Source: an uncultured Prevotella sp. (GTDB taxonomy: Bacteria > Bacteroidota > Bacteroidia > Bacteroidales > Bacteroidaceae). From it: DNA of 64,000 bases. The position numbers were made by a program, and so were the translations under genes. The stretch is taken from positions 9,870 to 73,869 of the forward strand of contig CAJKDU010000006.1 of the NCBI GenBank assembly GCA_905198745.1, given 5' to 3'. The notes below the pieces were generated by a model, which saw nothing but the letters and a program-made list of their open reading frames with translations, had not been told where the DNA came from and made no database searches. Below, one piece after another: positions 18,501 to 26,480 of the stretch (its first letter is position 1; each line of letters starts with the position of its first letter).

Positions 18501-20048
18501 AGTCTCACAGTCAATACGCTGGGTCAGGTAGACGGTGTGAATACAGGAGCCTTGGGCCTCTATACCAACAAGGTGACCCTCAACGGCGGCACATTGATAC
18601 CCGCCAAGACGATGACCACTGCACATCCTGTGGCATTAGGCAGTAATGGTGGCACTATCAATACTCCAAGCAATGTGACTATGACCATGACCGGTTCCAT
18701 CAGTGGAACGGGTAACGTGTTGACAAAAGAGGGCGATGGAACCCTCGTTCTCGCTCCGTCGGCCAGCTACAGCAAACTGATTGTCAATGGCGGAACCGTG
18801 AAGAGTTCTGAACCTGGCTCAACCAGACATGCCTATCCTACAACGATTGTGTTGAACGATGCAACGCTGAGAGATGCCGATGGAATCGGAACGGAAAGTT
18901 CTTCCTCACATACGGCCAACGTTGAAGTGCCGGAAGGAAAGTCGTATTGGTATCTTGATTCTCGTTGCAATTACAGCGGTACGTTGAAGGGTGCTGGTAC
19001 CTTGAATGTGGGCGTTACGAGTGTGCGCTCCTATATGAAAGGCAATTGGTCACAGTTTACAGGTACTGTGAATTTCAATGCAAGCAAGACGGGCCAGTAT
19101 ACTCCTCACCTTGTGTGGGATAATACCTATGGCTTGAAGAATGCCACGGTTGGTGTGTACTGTGAGGTTTCCAACAACGACAAATCTGTCACTTTGGGTA
19201 ATCTTGTCGGCAATGGACAATTGTTCGGCAAAGGTACTTGGACCATTGGCAGCTTGAACGAAGACGTCAAGTACACTGGAAAGATTGACGGAGGAAAGAT
19301 TGTCAAGACCGGCGACGGCTTATGGACGATGTCTTCGCTGCCCACCAATCTTTCGGGTGCATCCTCGGTGAACGGTGGTGTGCTTAATTTAAGCAATTCT
19401 GCCAAGAAAGAGCAATTCTTCGGTTCCTATTCAACGACAGTGTCGGGCACTGGAACATTGGCAGGTCAGGCACTGCTATATGGCATTACCGTTAATGCCG
19501 GCGGTACGTTGAAGCCCGGAAACTATACATCTTCCATTCCTACAGGTTCATTGAAGACAACCTCGGGCGTGTTCTGTAACGTAGGTTCAAAGGCGAAGTT
19601 CTTCTTGTATAACAACAAGAACGGTGCCACAAGCCGTTCTTATCTGGAGGTCGGCGGCACATTCCAACTGAATGGCGACCTTGTGGTTGAGGCTTATTCC
19701 AAGTACGCTCCAAAGGCAGGAGACAGTTTCACTCTGTGGACTGCAAACAACTTCATGGGTACGCCTTCAAGTGTCACTCTGCCGAAACTTCCGTCTAATC
19801 TCGCATGGGATACTTCGGACTTGTATAAGACGACAGGTGTTCTTAAGGTCGTGGCTGCAACAGGCATTTCTCAACTGGGTGTCAACGATGAATTCACTGG
19901 CTCCGTTTATACCGTGGGCGGCGTGAAGGTTGGCGAACTGACCACTACCAAGGCTACTGCCCTGAAAGACCTCAAGACGATGGGCGTTGCCAGTGGCATC
20001 TATTTCATCCGTGTCGCGGGAGAAACATTGAAGTATACAGTGAAATAA
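15519..20048 (+). CDS. Giant PL11 rhamnogalacturonan lyase with autotransporter-type beta repeats and T9SS tail
   Basis: A 1509-residue secreted enzyme. Start at 15519 gives the signal peptide MKKIVTTVMAFLLTMSAQAQ; an earlier in-frame ATG at 15495 is less likely. Residues about 20-630 form a PL11 domain, which cleaves the Rha-GalA backbone of RG-I by beta-elimination: VSWR-like FCSWRINGEEYYDVAYNLYR at the start, calcium-type loops ADVDGDGE, YDWDQDGKAE and ADVDWDGRDE, and GDIFGDWREEVI near the end. PL11 enzymes are normally about 600 residues. The remaining ~870 residues are Gly/Thr/Asn-rich strands of the autotransporter-associated repeat type (LTKEGDGTLVLAP, IVKTGDGLWTM, VNGGVLNLS). The last ~70 residues (VYTVGGVKVG, GVASGIYFIRVAGETLKYTVK in part) form a type-A T9SS sorting tail. 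Surface display is inferred. Confidence 0.88.
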   Translation: MKKIVTTVMAFLLTMSAQAQRTVDKLDHGLVAVKTSGGVFCSWRINGEEYYDVAYNLYRDGVKLNTEPLTVSNYTDVSGTVSSKYTVKAVVRGQEQTTASAAVTPLTNNYKEIKIAEVPSNIDGRNISGDYEPNDAIVADVDGDGEMEILLKLRNTKDAANSYPVEGKDFDIIQIYKQNGKLLWWIDCGPNMVDFQSNEINIAAYDWDQDGKAECVLRGADGMVIHMADGTTKTIGDASVNTRGDLVRSSAMTFTHTGAEYLLYLNGETGKPYSVSEYPLKRLESGETNLKKAWGDEYGHRSSKNFFGAPYLDGRKPSIFLARGIYTRHKMIAYDVDPATHELKERWRWVNNTPGSPWYGQGYHNYTIADVDWDGRDEIVFGSMVIDDNGHGLSTTGLGHGDAHHVGDFNPYVHGQEIAACNEDLPSNNYRDATTSKIYYRLAGGSDDGRSMAGNFTDDVIGGQFYSGHESSLIGCVSNKSTGLPTNNVTLNFRIYWDGDLLDETFNGMEVRNSAGVIYKYGKGKIETFTGVLTNNDTKATPCFQGDIFGDWREEVIMRSADNKSIRIYTTTIPTEHRNYTLLHDPQYRNAMITQMNGYNPTPHVSYFLGEKEGITMAPPAPIMTDKNEVANGGSITSATNDKQVILAETGDATVNVADGASPYIFFDNAPTWVQGHDDNDNITTTTYKHTLTGGAFAGEMRLVKLGDGELTLPTVEQKYTGNTEVWAGTVNFNGTMTGSHVWLNRFAVLNSDGGKFPKGIEADYGATIRPGGASKVGRIETNELKLNFGSIVEFDIDANGNADQLVADAMKIEKKDWTDGPEYLAPRFNFILPESLVAGTYQLAKVGKIDGDLKDIVLTGMKGHKASLKYENGTISLVVEDMRAATSVVWTAEEDNTWQLAEKSNFKKQADNAADVFVSGDHVIFNDEAKNTTVQLTDDVAPATVEFDNSNAEYTLTGSHSLIDNVDIVKNGDGNVNITNENTFKGSVTVNKGSLTVNTLGQVDGVNTGALGLYTNKVTLNGGTLIPAKTMTTAHPVALGSNGGTINTPSNVTMTMTGSISGTGNVLTKEGDGTLVLAPSASYSKLIVNGGTVKSSEPGSTRHAYPTTIVLNDATLRDADGIGTESSSSHTANVEVPEGKSYWYLDSRCNYSGTLKGAGTLNVGVTSVRSYMKGNWSQFTGTVNFNASKTGQYTPHLVWDNTYGLKNATVGVYCEVSNNDKSVTLGNLVGNGQLFGKGTWTIGSLNEDVKYTGKIDGGKIVKTGDGLWTMSSLPTNLSGASSVNGGVLNLSNSAKKEQFFGSYSTTVSGTGTLAGQALLYGITVNAGGTLKPGNYTSSIPTGSLKTTSGVFCNVGSKAKFFLYNNKNGATSRSYLEVGGTFQLNGDLVVEAYSKYAPKAGDSFTLWTANNFMGTPSSVTLPKLPSNLAWDTSDLYKTTGVLKVVAATGISQLGVNDEFTGSVYTVGGVKVGELTTTKATALKDLKTMGVASGIYFIRVAGETLKYTVK

Positions 20049-20057
20049 ACTTGAAAC

Positions 20058-20642
20058 ATGAACAAATACATTCATTTCATGGCATGGAGCCTTGTCGCCA
20101 TTTTGGTGGCGATAGGCTTCAATGCCTGCTCTGAAGAGTCAACTTCGAATGGCGCCTATGGCAATGTAAAGGCAACTTTCGACAAGATGAAAGGAGACTA
20201 CAAGGGCAAGTTTTCCAAGGCAAACGGTACGCTTCAGGAACTTTCGTTCACCATAGACCAGCAAGCTAATGTGGTTGTCGCGTCCTTTCCGTTAGACAAC
20301 GTGATGGCGAAACTTTATCCGAACGATTACGAACATGTAACTTACTCGGGCGAGGCGTTAAACTATACTTGTTCCATAGACAGTGTGGGCATACCAGCCG
20401 ATGGCCAGTTGAGTTTCGTCACAAGTGACGACTTGGCCAAGAGCAGGGTGGATTTTTCTTACACGAAAGACAACCAGTCGCATAACGGTTACATATTGGT
20501 GAAGACAAAAGGGGTTTACAACTCCCTGATGAATGCGTTGTCCATCAATTTCATTGTAACGGATTTGATAGTTGACAATACTGACTATACGTCAGCCTTG
20601 TGCCCGGTAAATACTTACATAGACATTGCACAGCATCAATAG
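20058..20642 (+). CDS. Small lipoprotein, DUF4840-like
   Basis: A 194-residue protein with signal peptide and lipobox GFNAC followed by SEES, so it is probably membrane-anchored. The mature part is a compact beta-rich domain (GDYKGKFSKANGT, LSFTIDQQ, VVVASFPLDNVMAKLYP) that recalls the DUF4840 group of Bacteroidota lipoproteins; this family call is tentative. It starts 9 bp after the PL11 stop and is the last gene before a strong terminator, so it is likely co-transcribed with the lyase. A role in glycan binding is possible from context only. Confidence 0.7.
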   Translation: MNKYIHFMAWSLVAILVAIGFNACSEESTSNGAYGNVKATFDKMKGDYKGKFSKANGTLQELSFTIDQQANVVVASFPLDNVMAKLYPNDYEHVTYSGEALNYTCSIDSVGIPADGQLSFVTSDDLAKSRVDFSYTKDNQSHNGYILVKTKGVYNSLMNALSINFIVTDLIVDNTDYTSALCPVNTYIDIAQHQ

Positions 20643-20662
20643 AATCGTTGACAGTTAAACAA

Positions 20663-20700
20663 GAAAGGGTCTCTGCGAAATGTTCCGCAGAGACCCTTTC
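20663..20700. terminator. Strong bidirectional terminator between the PUL operon and the convergent HTCS gene
   Basis: Perfect 15-bp arms GAAAGGGTCTCTGCG and CGCAGAGACCCTTTC with an 8-nt loop. The genes on either side converge on it; it is 20 bp from the lipoprotein stop and 3 bp from the HTCS stop. Confidence 0.85.
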
Positions 20701-20702
20701 TG

Positions 20703-23700
20703 TTATTTCCCGTATTTGCTTGGCGGCACACCATACTTGCTCTTGAAGCATCGGTAGAAGTAGGTGGCGTTGACGAAGCCCACGCGTTCGCTTATTTCGG
20801 CTATGGTTTGTTCGCCTTTCACAATCATTTGGGCAGCGAGGGTGAGGCGCTCGTTCTGTATATATGAGTTGGGTGACACGCCCATAATCTCCTTGGTGCG
20901 GTTGTAGAGTTTGGTGCGGCCCATGTTCATCAGTTCCGCCAACTGGTCCACGTTGAACTCTTGGTCGCTAATGTGCTGTCTGACGATGAGTTCAAGACGC
21001 TCCTTGAACGTCTTGTCCACTGCCGACATGAGAATCTGGTAGGGAGCGTCTTCCCCCGTGTCTTCCTTTTGCTCCTTTTCCTTCTTTGTTGCATGTTGCT
21101 TCTTGTCGGCAGCAATAAACTGCAGGGCGCGTGCCACGAGCAGTTTGAAGTTGCATGGCTTCACCATGTAGTCGTCCACAAACGACTTGTAGGCTTTCAG
21201 CTTGTGGCTGGCATCGTCGTAGGCAGTAAGCATGATGAACGGAATGGATTGGGTTTCGGAACTCGACTTCAATGCCGAGGCTATTTCATAGCCGTTCATT
21301 TCGGGGAGCATGATGTCGCAGATGACCAGTGCCGGATGCTCCTTGACCACAGCCTCGTAGCCGGCCTTTCCGTTCATGTAGCCTTGCACGTTGAAGTAGA
21401 CAGACACCTCTTTCTTGATTTGTTCCATCATGTCGGGATCGTCCTCAATGACTATCACGTTGACATCGTTGATGGGTTGTGGCATCATTTCCTTTACCAG
21501 GTCGTCAGTCTCCGTGGCATCAATGGATTTGGTGTCGATGGCTATGTTGTCAATGCGTTCTTCTTCCGTGTAGGCATTGTCATCCATCGGCATGGCAATC
21601 GTGAAGATGCATCCGCCGTCTTCGCTTGCCTTTTGATAGCTGAGGCTTCCTTTGTGAAGCATCGCCATTTGGTGTGCCGTATAGAGTCCGATGCCCATGC
21701 CGCCACGCGACACGTAGCCGTGCATGAAGGGCTTGAACAGTTCGGCTTCCTGTTCCTTGCTGATGCCGGGTCCGTTGTCGGCAACGGTGATGAGCAATAT
21801 GTTGCCGGAAGGAGCAATCTTCAGGGTGACGATGCCTTTCTCCGGAGTGTATTTCACGGCATTGCTGAGCAGGTTATATACAATGGTCTCCATCTTTTGA
21901 TGGTCGAAATACAAATCGCACGTCTTGGCAAATGGCGTGAATGTCATCATAATGTTCTTTTGCCGTGCCATGGTCCACAAGTCCTGATAGATGTCTTTCA
22001 CGAAAGCAATGATGTCTCCCTTCGATACGGCAAGCCGCATGTTATCGGTGCTCACCTTGCGGAAGTCCATCAGTTGGTTGACCAGGCGCATCAGCCGGTG
22101 TGTACCGCGGTTGATGGCTTGCAGTGTAGACCTCGACACATTTCCTTGCCCGTTGCTTGTGATCTTGTCCACGGCATTCTGTATGATGGTGATGGGGGTG
22201 CGGAATTCATGCGAGATGTGCGTGAAGAAATCAATGCGGAACTCGGAAATCTGTTTCTCCATGGCCATCTGTTGGTGCAGCAACATCCGCTCTCTTCCGC
22301 TCTTGTAGATGTAGTAGACGGTGGCACCGATGGCGAGCAGATAAAATATCCACGCCAGCCAGGTGTTGTACCATGGCTCGCGAATGACGATGTGGAGCAC
22401 TGTCTCTTCGCTCCATTGGTTGTCACTCCTGAGCATACGCAGATGGAGGGTGTAGCGTCCGGGTGAGAGGTCGCTGTAGTCAGCGTGGTTGACGCTCGTG
22501 GCAGGGCGCCATGAGTCGTCCACGCCGTCGAGGTAGTATTGGAACAATGTGGACTGCCGTTGTGGATATTCAAAGCTGGAGAAGTAAATGGACAGTGTGT
22601 TCTTGTCGTGCGGCAATTTGATTTCCCTTGTGTGGCTCAAGGCCTCCGAGAGAAGTTGCAGGTCTTTCTCGTCGTAGATGGACACGCCATTGATGGACAG
22701 ATCGGTCACGACAGCTCGCTTTTCCGTACTTTGTGTCGCTGCCTCTTTTTGCGGATTAACCACGGCCAGCCCGTTGGCAGTACCGAAAAGCATGCGGCCA
22801 TCGGGCAGTGTGGCCGAACAGTTCTCGCTGAATGTGTTGCCGTTCATCACGTCACTCAGCATGTAGGTCTTGACCTGGCGCACACGGTGGTTAATGCGCG
22901 ACATGCCTTCTTCCGTTCCCACCCATATATAGCCGTATCGGTCTTCGCTAAGCTGGCGCACATTGTTGTTGACCAGTCCGCTATTGGTGTCGTATATCTT
23001 GTAGCTCAGTTGGTGAGTCTTGGCATTGTAGGTGCATCTTGCCACGCCGCCGACGAATCCAAACCATATAGATCCGTCGTGGGCTGCAAGGATGCAGACA
23101 ATCTCGTCGTAGGGGAACTTGCCGTTGTAGGTGTTGAATATTTCGAACGACCGGTCGCTGACGTTCCGCTTGCGGGTGTCAACCATATAGATGCCTTTGT
23201 CGGTGGCCAGCCACAGTAAACCGTTCTTGGTGAGCTGCAGGTCGTGTATGCGGCTTTCGCTATTGTTGCGGTTGAGCAGGGTGGCGAACTTCAGTTTTCC
23301 GTAGTCGAGTGTCTTGCCGATGGACGGCGTGAGCAACAAGCCGCTTTCCCATGTAGCTATCCATGTACGCCCGAATTTGTCGGTGGCAAAGTCGTAGATG
23401 CTGTTGGACGGCACGTGGTGCACCTTGTCACTTATCTGGTATCTGATGCCGTCAAGAAACAGACCGGCACCTTTGGTGCCTATCCACGTGTGTCCGCTTG
23501 GCGTGGTGTGGTAGGCATAGACACAGGCAGGCGTTTCACCGACCAATTGAATGGTGCCGCTTTGCGGGTGATAGGTATAGAGCTTGTTCTCCTTGGTGCT
23601 AAGCATCACCTTCTGTGGCGTTGCCACGTCAAGATGGCGCACCAGATTGCTCCATTCGCTGGGGTCGCCCGGTTCGGGCTTCAGATATTCCACGCCATAG

Positions 23701-24953
23701 CCCACCTCCTCTTTAAGACAGAAGATTCCGTTCTCGGAAGATATCCAGATGGTGTTGTCCTTGCTGATGTATATGCTCAGCAGAAAGTTGGAGCTGATGA
23801 CAGGGTTTGCATCGTAGGCAGAAAACTGCTGCAATTGGTCGTCGTGTGGGTCGTAGACAAAGAGTCCGCCACCATAAGAAGCAATGAAGAAGCGTCCTCT
23901 GTGGTCACGTTCCACGGTGAAGATGCGGTCGCGCCCGTTGATGTAGTTCTTATTGTCGAGCAGGTGGAGTTGTTTCTTCCATCCTTTTGGACCGAACAGA
24001 TAGAGGTTGCCCTGCTTGTCGTTGAGGCACTTGTAGCCGGGAATGGAATTCTTCTCCATGGCGTATGGAATCTGTATTTCTGAGTGGGAGAATACTCCTG
24101 TCCTCAAGTCCATGCGGAAGGTCTCTTGCTCGGTGAATATATACCATCCGCCGTTCCATATCATGGAACTCCTTGACTTGCCGGCAAAGCCCGTCATGGA
24201 GGGCAGGTGCGACTTTCGTGCCAAACGTCCGTCCGTACGGTATAAGTAGGCGTCGTCTTCTTCCGTGAGTATGGCGAAATAGTCTGTTCCTGTCGTGGTT
24301 GTTTTGACGTGCTTGCCTGTAGCAATGGCAGTACGCTTGCCGTTGGGGGCTATGCGCACCACACCCCGTGCGGTGGAAATCCAAATGTTGTGGTGGGCGT
24401 CTTCATCCACGTTCAGCTTTTCCTGACTGGGCAACTGGCGATTGGCGGTTGTGTAGTCGTGGATGGAAAACTCTCCATTATTATAAATAATGTGGCGCAC
24501 GCCGTTCTTGGCATCAAAGAGCCACATACCATTGGAGGCTTGGTAGCGGTTGAAATACTGTCGTTCGCAGTCGTTGCGGTTTGTGTAGTCACGGAACTTA
24601 CCCAATCTGAGGTCGTAGCAATACAGGGTGTGCTGTGGCGTGTAGGTCCACAGCAGTTTGTCTTTGGGGTCGCAGAACAACAGTGACAGATGTGAGGAAG
24701 TCTTTTGGTTCGGGTCGTGACTCATCGAGCGGAAGGTGAGAAACGAATAGCCATCGTAGCGCGTGAGTCCGTTGGACGAGGCTATCCACATAAAACCATC
24801 GTCGTCTTGTATCACGCTGTTCACCGTGTTGCCCAGCAATCCGTCTCTCACCGACAGGCGTTCGCCGCGCAGATGGATGACGGCGGATTCTGCAAGGGCA
24901 GAATAGAGAAGAAACAGAAGCGCTAATGTGGCAACGGTGTATGTCTTTTTCAT
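20703..24953 (-). CDS. Hybrid two-component system regulator (HTCS)
   Basis: A 1416-residue single-protein sensor and transcription factor typical of Bacteroidota PULs. Order: signal peptide (LALLFLLYSALAESA), periplasmic two-bladed propeller sensor of repeated Reg_prop units (DDDGFMWIASSNGLTRYDG, NTIWISSENGIF, GYIWVGTEEGMSR), Y_Y_Y domain (about 740-850), one transmembrane helix (WLAWIFYLLAIGATVYYIY), histidine kinase with H-box THISHEFRTPITII (His near residue 912) and G-box GGMGIGLYTAH, receiver domain with phospho-acceptor in ICDIMLPEMNG (near 1213), and an AraC-type DNA-binding domain (last ~100 residues). It should sense an RG-I oligosaccharide in the periplasm and activate the flanking operons. 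It is divergent from the GH28 operon and convergent with the SusC/D operon. Confidence 0.96.
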   Translation of the reverse strand: MKKTYTVATLALLFLLYSALAESAVIHLRGERLSVRDGLLGNTVNSVIQDDDGFMWIASSNGLTRYDGYSFLTFRSMSHDPNQKTSSHLSLLFCDPKDKLLWTYTPQHTLYCYDLRLGKFRDYTNRNDCERQYFNRYQASNGMWLFDAKNGVRHIIYNNGEFSIHDYTTANRQLPSQEKLNVDEDAHHNIWISTARGVVRIAPNGKRTAIATGKHVKTTTTGTDYFAILTEEDDAYLYRTDGRLARKSHLPSMTGFAGKSRSSMIWNGGWYIFTEQETFRMDLRTGVFSHSEIQIPYAMEKNSIPGYKCLNDKQGNLYLFGPKGWKKQLHLLDNKNYINGRDRIFTVERDHRGRFFIASYGGGLFVYDPHDDQLQQFSAYDANPVISSNFLLSIYISKDNTIWISSENGIFCLKEEVGYGVEYLKPEPGDPSEWSNLVRHLDVATPQKVMLSTKENKLYTYHPQSGTIQLVGETPACVYAYHTTPSGHTWIGTKGAGLFLDGIRYQISDKVHHVPSNSIYDFATDKFGRTWIATWESGLLLTPSIGKTLDYGKLKFATLLNRNNSESRIHDLQLTKNGLLWLATDKGIYMVDTRKRNVSDRSFEIFNTYNGKFPYDEIVCILAAHDGSIWFGFVGGVARCTYNAKTHQLSYKIYDTNSGLVNNNVRQLSEDRYGYIWVGTEEGMSRINHRVRQVKTYMLSDVMNGNTFSENCSATLPDGRMLFGTANGLAVVNPQKEAATQSTEKRAVVTDLSINGVSIYDEKDLQLLSEALSHTREIKLPHDKNTLSIYFSSFEYPQRQSTLFQYYLDGVDDSWRPATSVNHADYSDLSPGRYTLHLRMLRSDNQWSEETVLHIVIREPWYNTWLAWIFYLLAIGATVYYIYKSGRERMLLHQQMAMEKQISEFRIDFFTHISHEFRTPITIIQNAVDKITSNGQGNVSRSTLQAINRGTHRLMRLVNQLMDFRKVSTDNMRLAVSKGDIIAFVKDIYQDLWTMARQKNIMMTFTPFAKTCDLYFDHQKMETIVYNLLSNAVKYTPEKGIVTLKIAPSGNILLITVADNGPGISKEQEAELFKPFMHGYVSRGGMGIGLYTAHQMAMLHKGSLSYQKASEDGGCIFTIAMPMDDNAYTEEERIDNIAIDTKSIDATETDDLVKEMMPQPINDVNVIVIEDDPDMMEQIKKEVSVYFNVQGYMNGKAGYEAVVKEHPALVICDIMLPEMNGYEIASALKSSSETQSIPFIMLTAYDDASHKLKAYKSFVDDYMVKPCNFKLLVARALQFIAADKKQHATKKEKEQKEDTGEDAPYQILMSAVDKTFKERLELIVRQHISDQEFNVDQLAELMNMGRTKLYNRTKEIMGVSPNSYIQNERLTLAAQMIVKGEQTIAEISERVGFVNATYFYRCFKSKYGVPPSKYGK

Positions 24954-24978
24954 TTGAATGTGCGTTAGTTTGGGGCTA

Positions 24979-24986
24979 CAAACTTA
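24979..24986 (-). promoter_or_regulatory. Candidate -7 box of the HTCS gene
   Basis: On the minus strand the sequence is TAAGTTTG, fitting TAnnTTTG, 25 bp ahead of the HTCS start. No clear -33 element. Confidence 0.4.
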
Positions 24987-25116
24987 CGTATATTTTTTGA
25001 CTTATAAGAACATTTTGTCGGGAAATGTACAAATTGTCCGCATTGGGCACGGGAATATGTGAATGTTATTAATGATTTTCGTACAATTGTATAATAGGGG
25101 AAAAGGCGGTTTCACC

Positions 25117-25124
25117 TAATTTTG
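25117..25124 (+). promoter_or_regulatory. Candidate -7 box of the GH28-PL11-CE12 operon
   Basis: TAATTTTG matches TAnnTTTG, 27 bp before the GH28 start. No -33 TTTG at the proper distance, which suits an activator-dependent promoter. Two GTACAA-type sequences (25027 and 25081) lie upstream and could be regulator sites. Confidence 0.5.
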
Positions 25125-25151
25125 CACTAAAACCAATAATAACAAACTCTT

Positions 25152-26480
25152 ATGAATATCAAAATTCTCTCCGTCGCATTGGCACTTTGTCTTTCCTTGA
25201 ATGTCAATGCAAAGAAAGTGAAGAAAGATGTCTTCCCCGACGGAACCCCGGTTCCTGCATGGTTCAGCGATACGGCAAGGGTGGATGTGAGCACTCTTGG
25301 CAAGCAGTATGTCATCACTGATTATGGCGTGAAGACCGACAGCACCATTGTGCAGACCGAGGCTATTCAACGTGTCATTGACGAGGCTGCCCAGCAGGGT
25401 GGCGGTGTCGTGGTCATACCACAGGGCACATTCCTCAGCGGCTCACTCTTCTTCAAGCAGGGCACACACCTGCATGTGGCAGAAGGTGGCAAACTGAAAG
25501 GTGTGGATGCCATCAAGTACTACAAGATTCTGAAGACCCGTATGGAGGGTCAGACGCTTAACTATTTTGCTGCCCTGGTGAATGCCGACGGATTGAATGG
25601 TTTTACCATTTCGGGTAAAGGCACCATTGACGGTAACGGCAAGCGCTTTTGGGAGGAGTTCTGGATTCGCCGCAAGGTGAACGCCAAATGCACTAACCTT
25701 GAGGCACTGCGTCCGCGACTGGTCTACATTTCCAACAGCACGAACGTTACCGTGCAGGATGTGCGCTTGCACAACAGTCCCTTCTGGACCAACCACCTTT
25801 ATCATTGCGACCATGTGAAGTATATCGGCTGCGACATCTTTGCGCCCACCACAGGCGTGAAGGCTCCCAGTTCCGATGCTATCGACATAGATTTCTGCCA
25901 CGACATCCTGGTGCAAGGCTGTACCATGAGTGTCAACGACGATGCCGTGGTGCTCAAGGGCGGCAAGGGTACGTTTGTAGACAAAGACCCCACCAATGGT
26001 CCCAACTATAATGTCATCATTCAAGACTGTAAGTATGGCGTGGTTCATGGTTGCCTGACGTTGGGCAGCGAATCTTTCCAGGACCGCAACATCATTCTGC
26101 GCCGCTGCAGCATCAAGAACGCTAACCGTGTGGTGTGGTTCAAGATGCGTCCCGACACACCGCAGAAATATGAGTACACCACGGTGGAAGACATCACCGG
26201 CAACTGCAACAGTTTTGTGGTGGTGCGTCCCTGGACACAGTTCTACAACCTGGAGAAGCGTGACGACATGCCGCTGTCAGAGTGCAGCAACATTGTGATT
26301 CGCAACATCAATGTCAAGTCGCGCAATTTCTTCGACATAGGCACTTCCGACAAGTATGCCTTGAAAACCTTTACCTTCGAGAACTGCCGGGTGGAGGACG
26401 AGAAGCAAGCTTTCGACAGTTCGCTTATTGAAGGCTGCAAGGTAATCAATGTGGTTATCAACGGACAAAAGATGAAATAA
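25152..26480 (+). CDS. Glycoside hydrolase family 28 (polygalacturonase/rhamnogalacturonan hydrolase-like)
   Basis: A 442-residue right-handed beta-helix enzyme with a signal peptide (SVALALCLSLNVNA). It hydrolyses GalA-containing pectin backbones with inversion. Visible GH28 features are the N-terminal Pectate_lyase-like start (YGVKTDSTIVQTEAIQRVID), GKGTIDGNGKRFWEEFW, SNSTNVTVQDVRLHNSPFW, SDAIDIDFCHDI, the catalytic DD pair in SVNDDAVVLKGG, VVHGCLTLGSE and VWFKMRP in place of the usual RIK. First gene of a three-gene operon; its stop and the next start share one base (TAATG). Whether it cuts homogalacturonan or RG-I is not settled by sequence; the operon favours RG-I. Confidence 0.92.
   Translation: MNIKILSVALALCLSLNVNAKKVKKDVFPDGTPVPAWFSDTARVDVSTLGKQYVITDYGVKTDSTIVQTEAIQRVIDEAAQQGGGVVVIPQGTFLSGSLFFKQGTHLHVAEGGKLKGVDAIKYYKILKTRMEGQTLNYFAALVNADGLNGFTISGKGTIDGNGKRFWEEFWIRRKVNAKCTNLEALRPRLVYISNSTNVTVQDVRLHNSPFWTNHLYHCDHVKYIGCDIFAPTTGVKAPSSDAIDIDFCHDILVQGCTMSVNDDAVVLKGGKGTFVDKDPTNGPNYNVIIQDCKYGVVHGCLTLGSESFQDRNIILRRCSIKNANRVVWFKMRPDTPQKYEYTTVEDITGNCNSFVVVRPWTQFYNLEKRDDMPLSECSNIVIRNINVKSRNFFDIGTSDKYALKTFTFENCRVEDEKQAFDSSLIEGCKVINVVINGQKMK

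Noticed and set aside
20961..22466. A 501-codon open frame opposite the HTCS kinase part
   Set aside because: Shadow of the HTCS codons; no protein family features.
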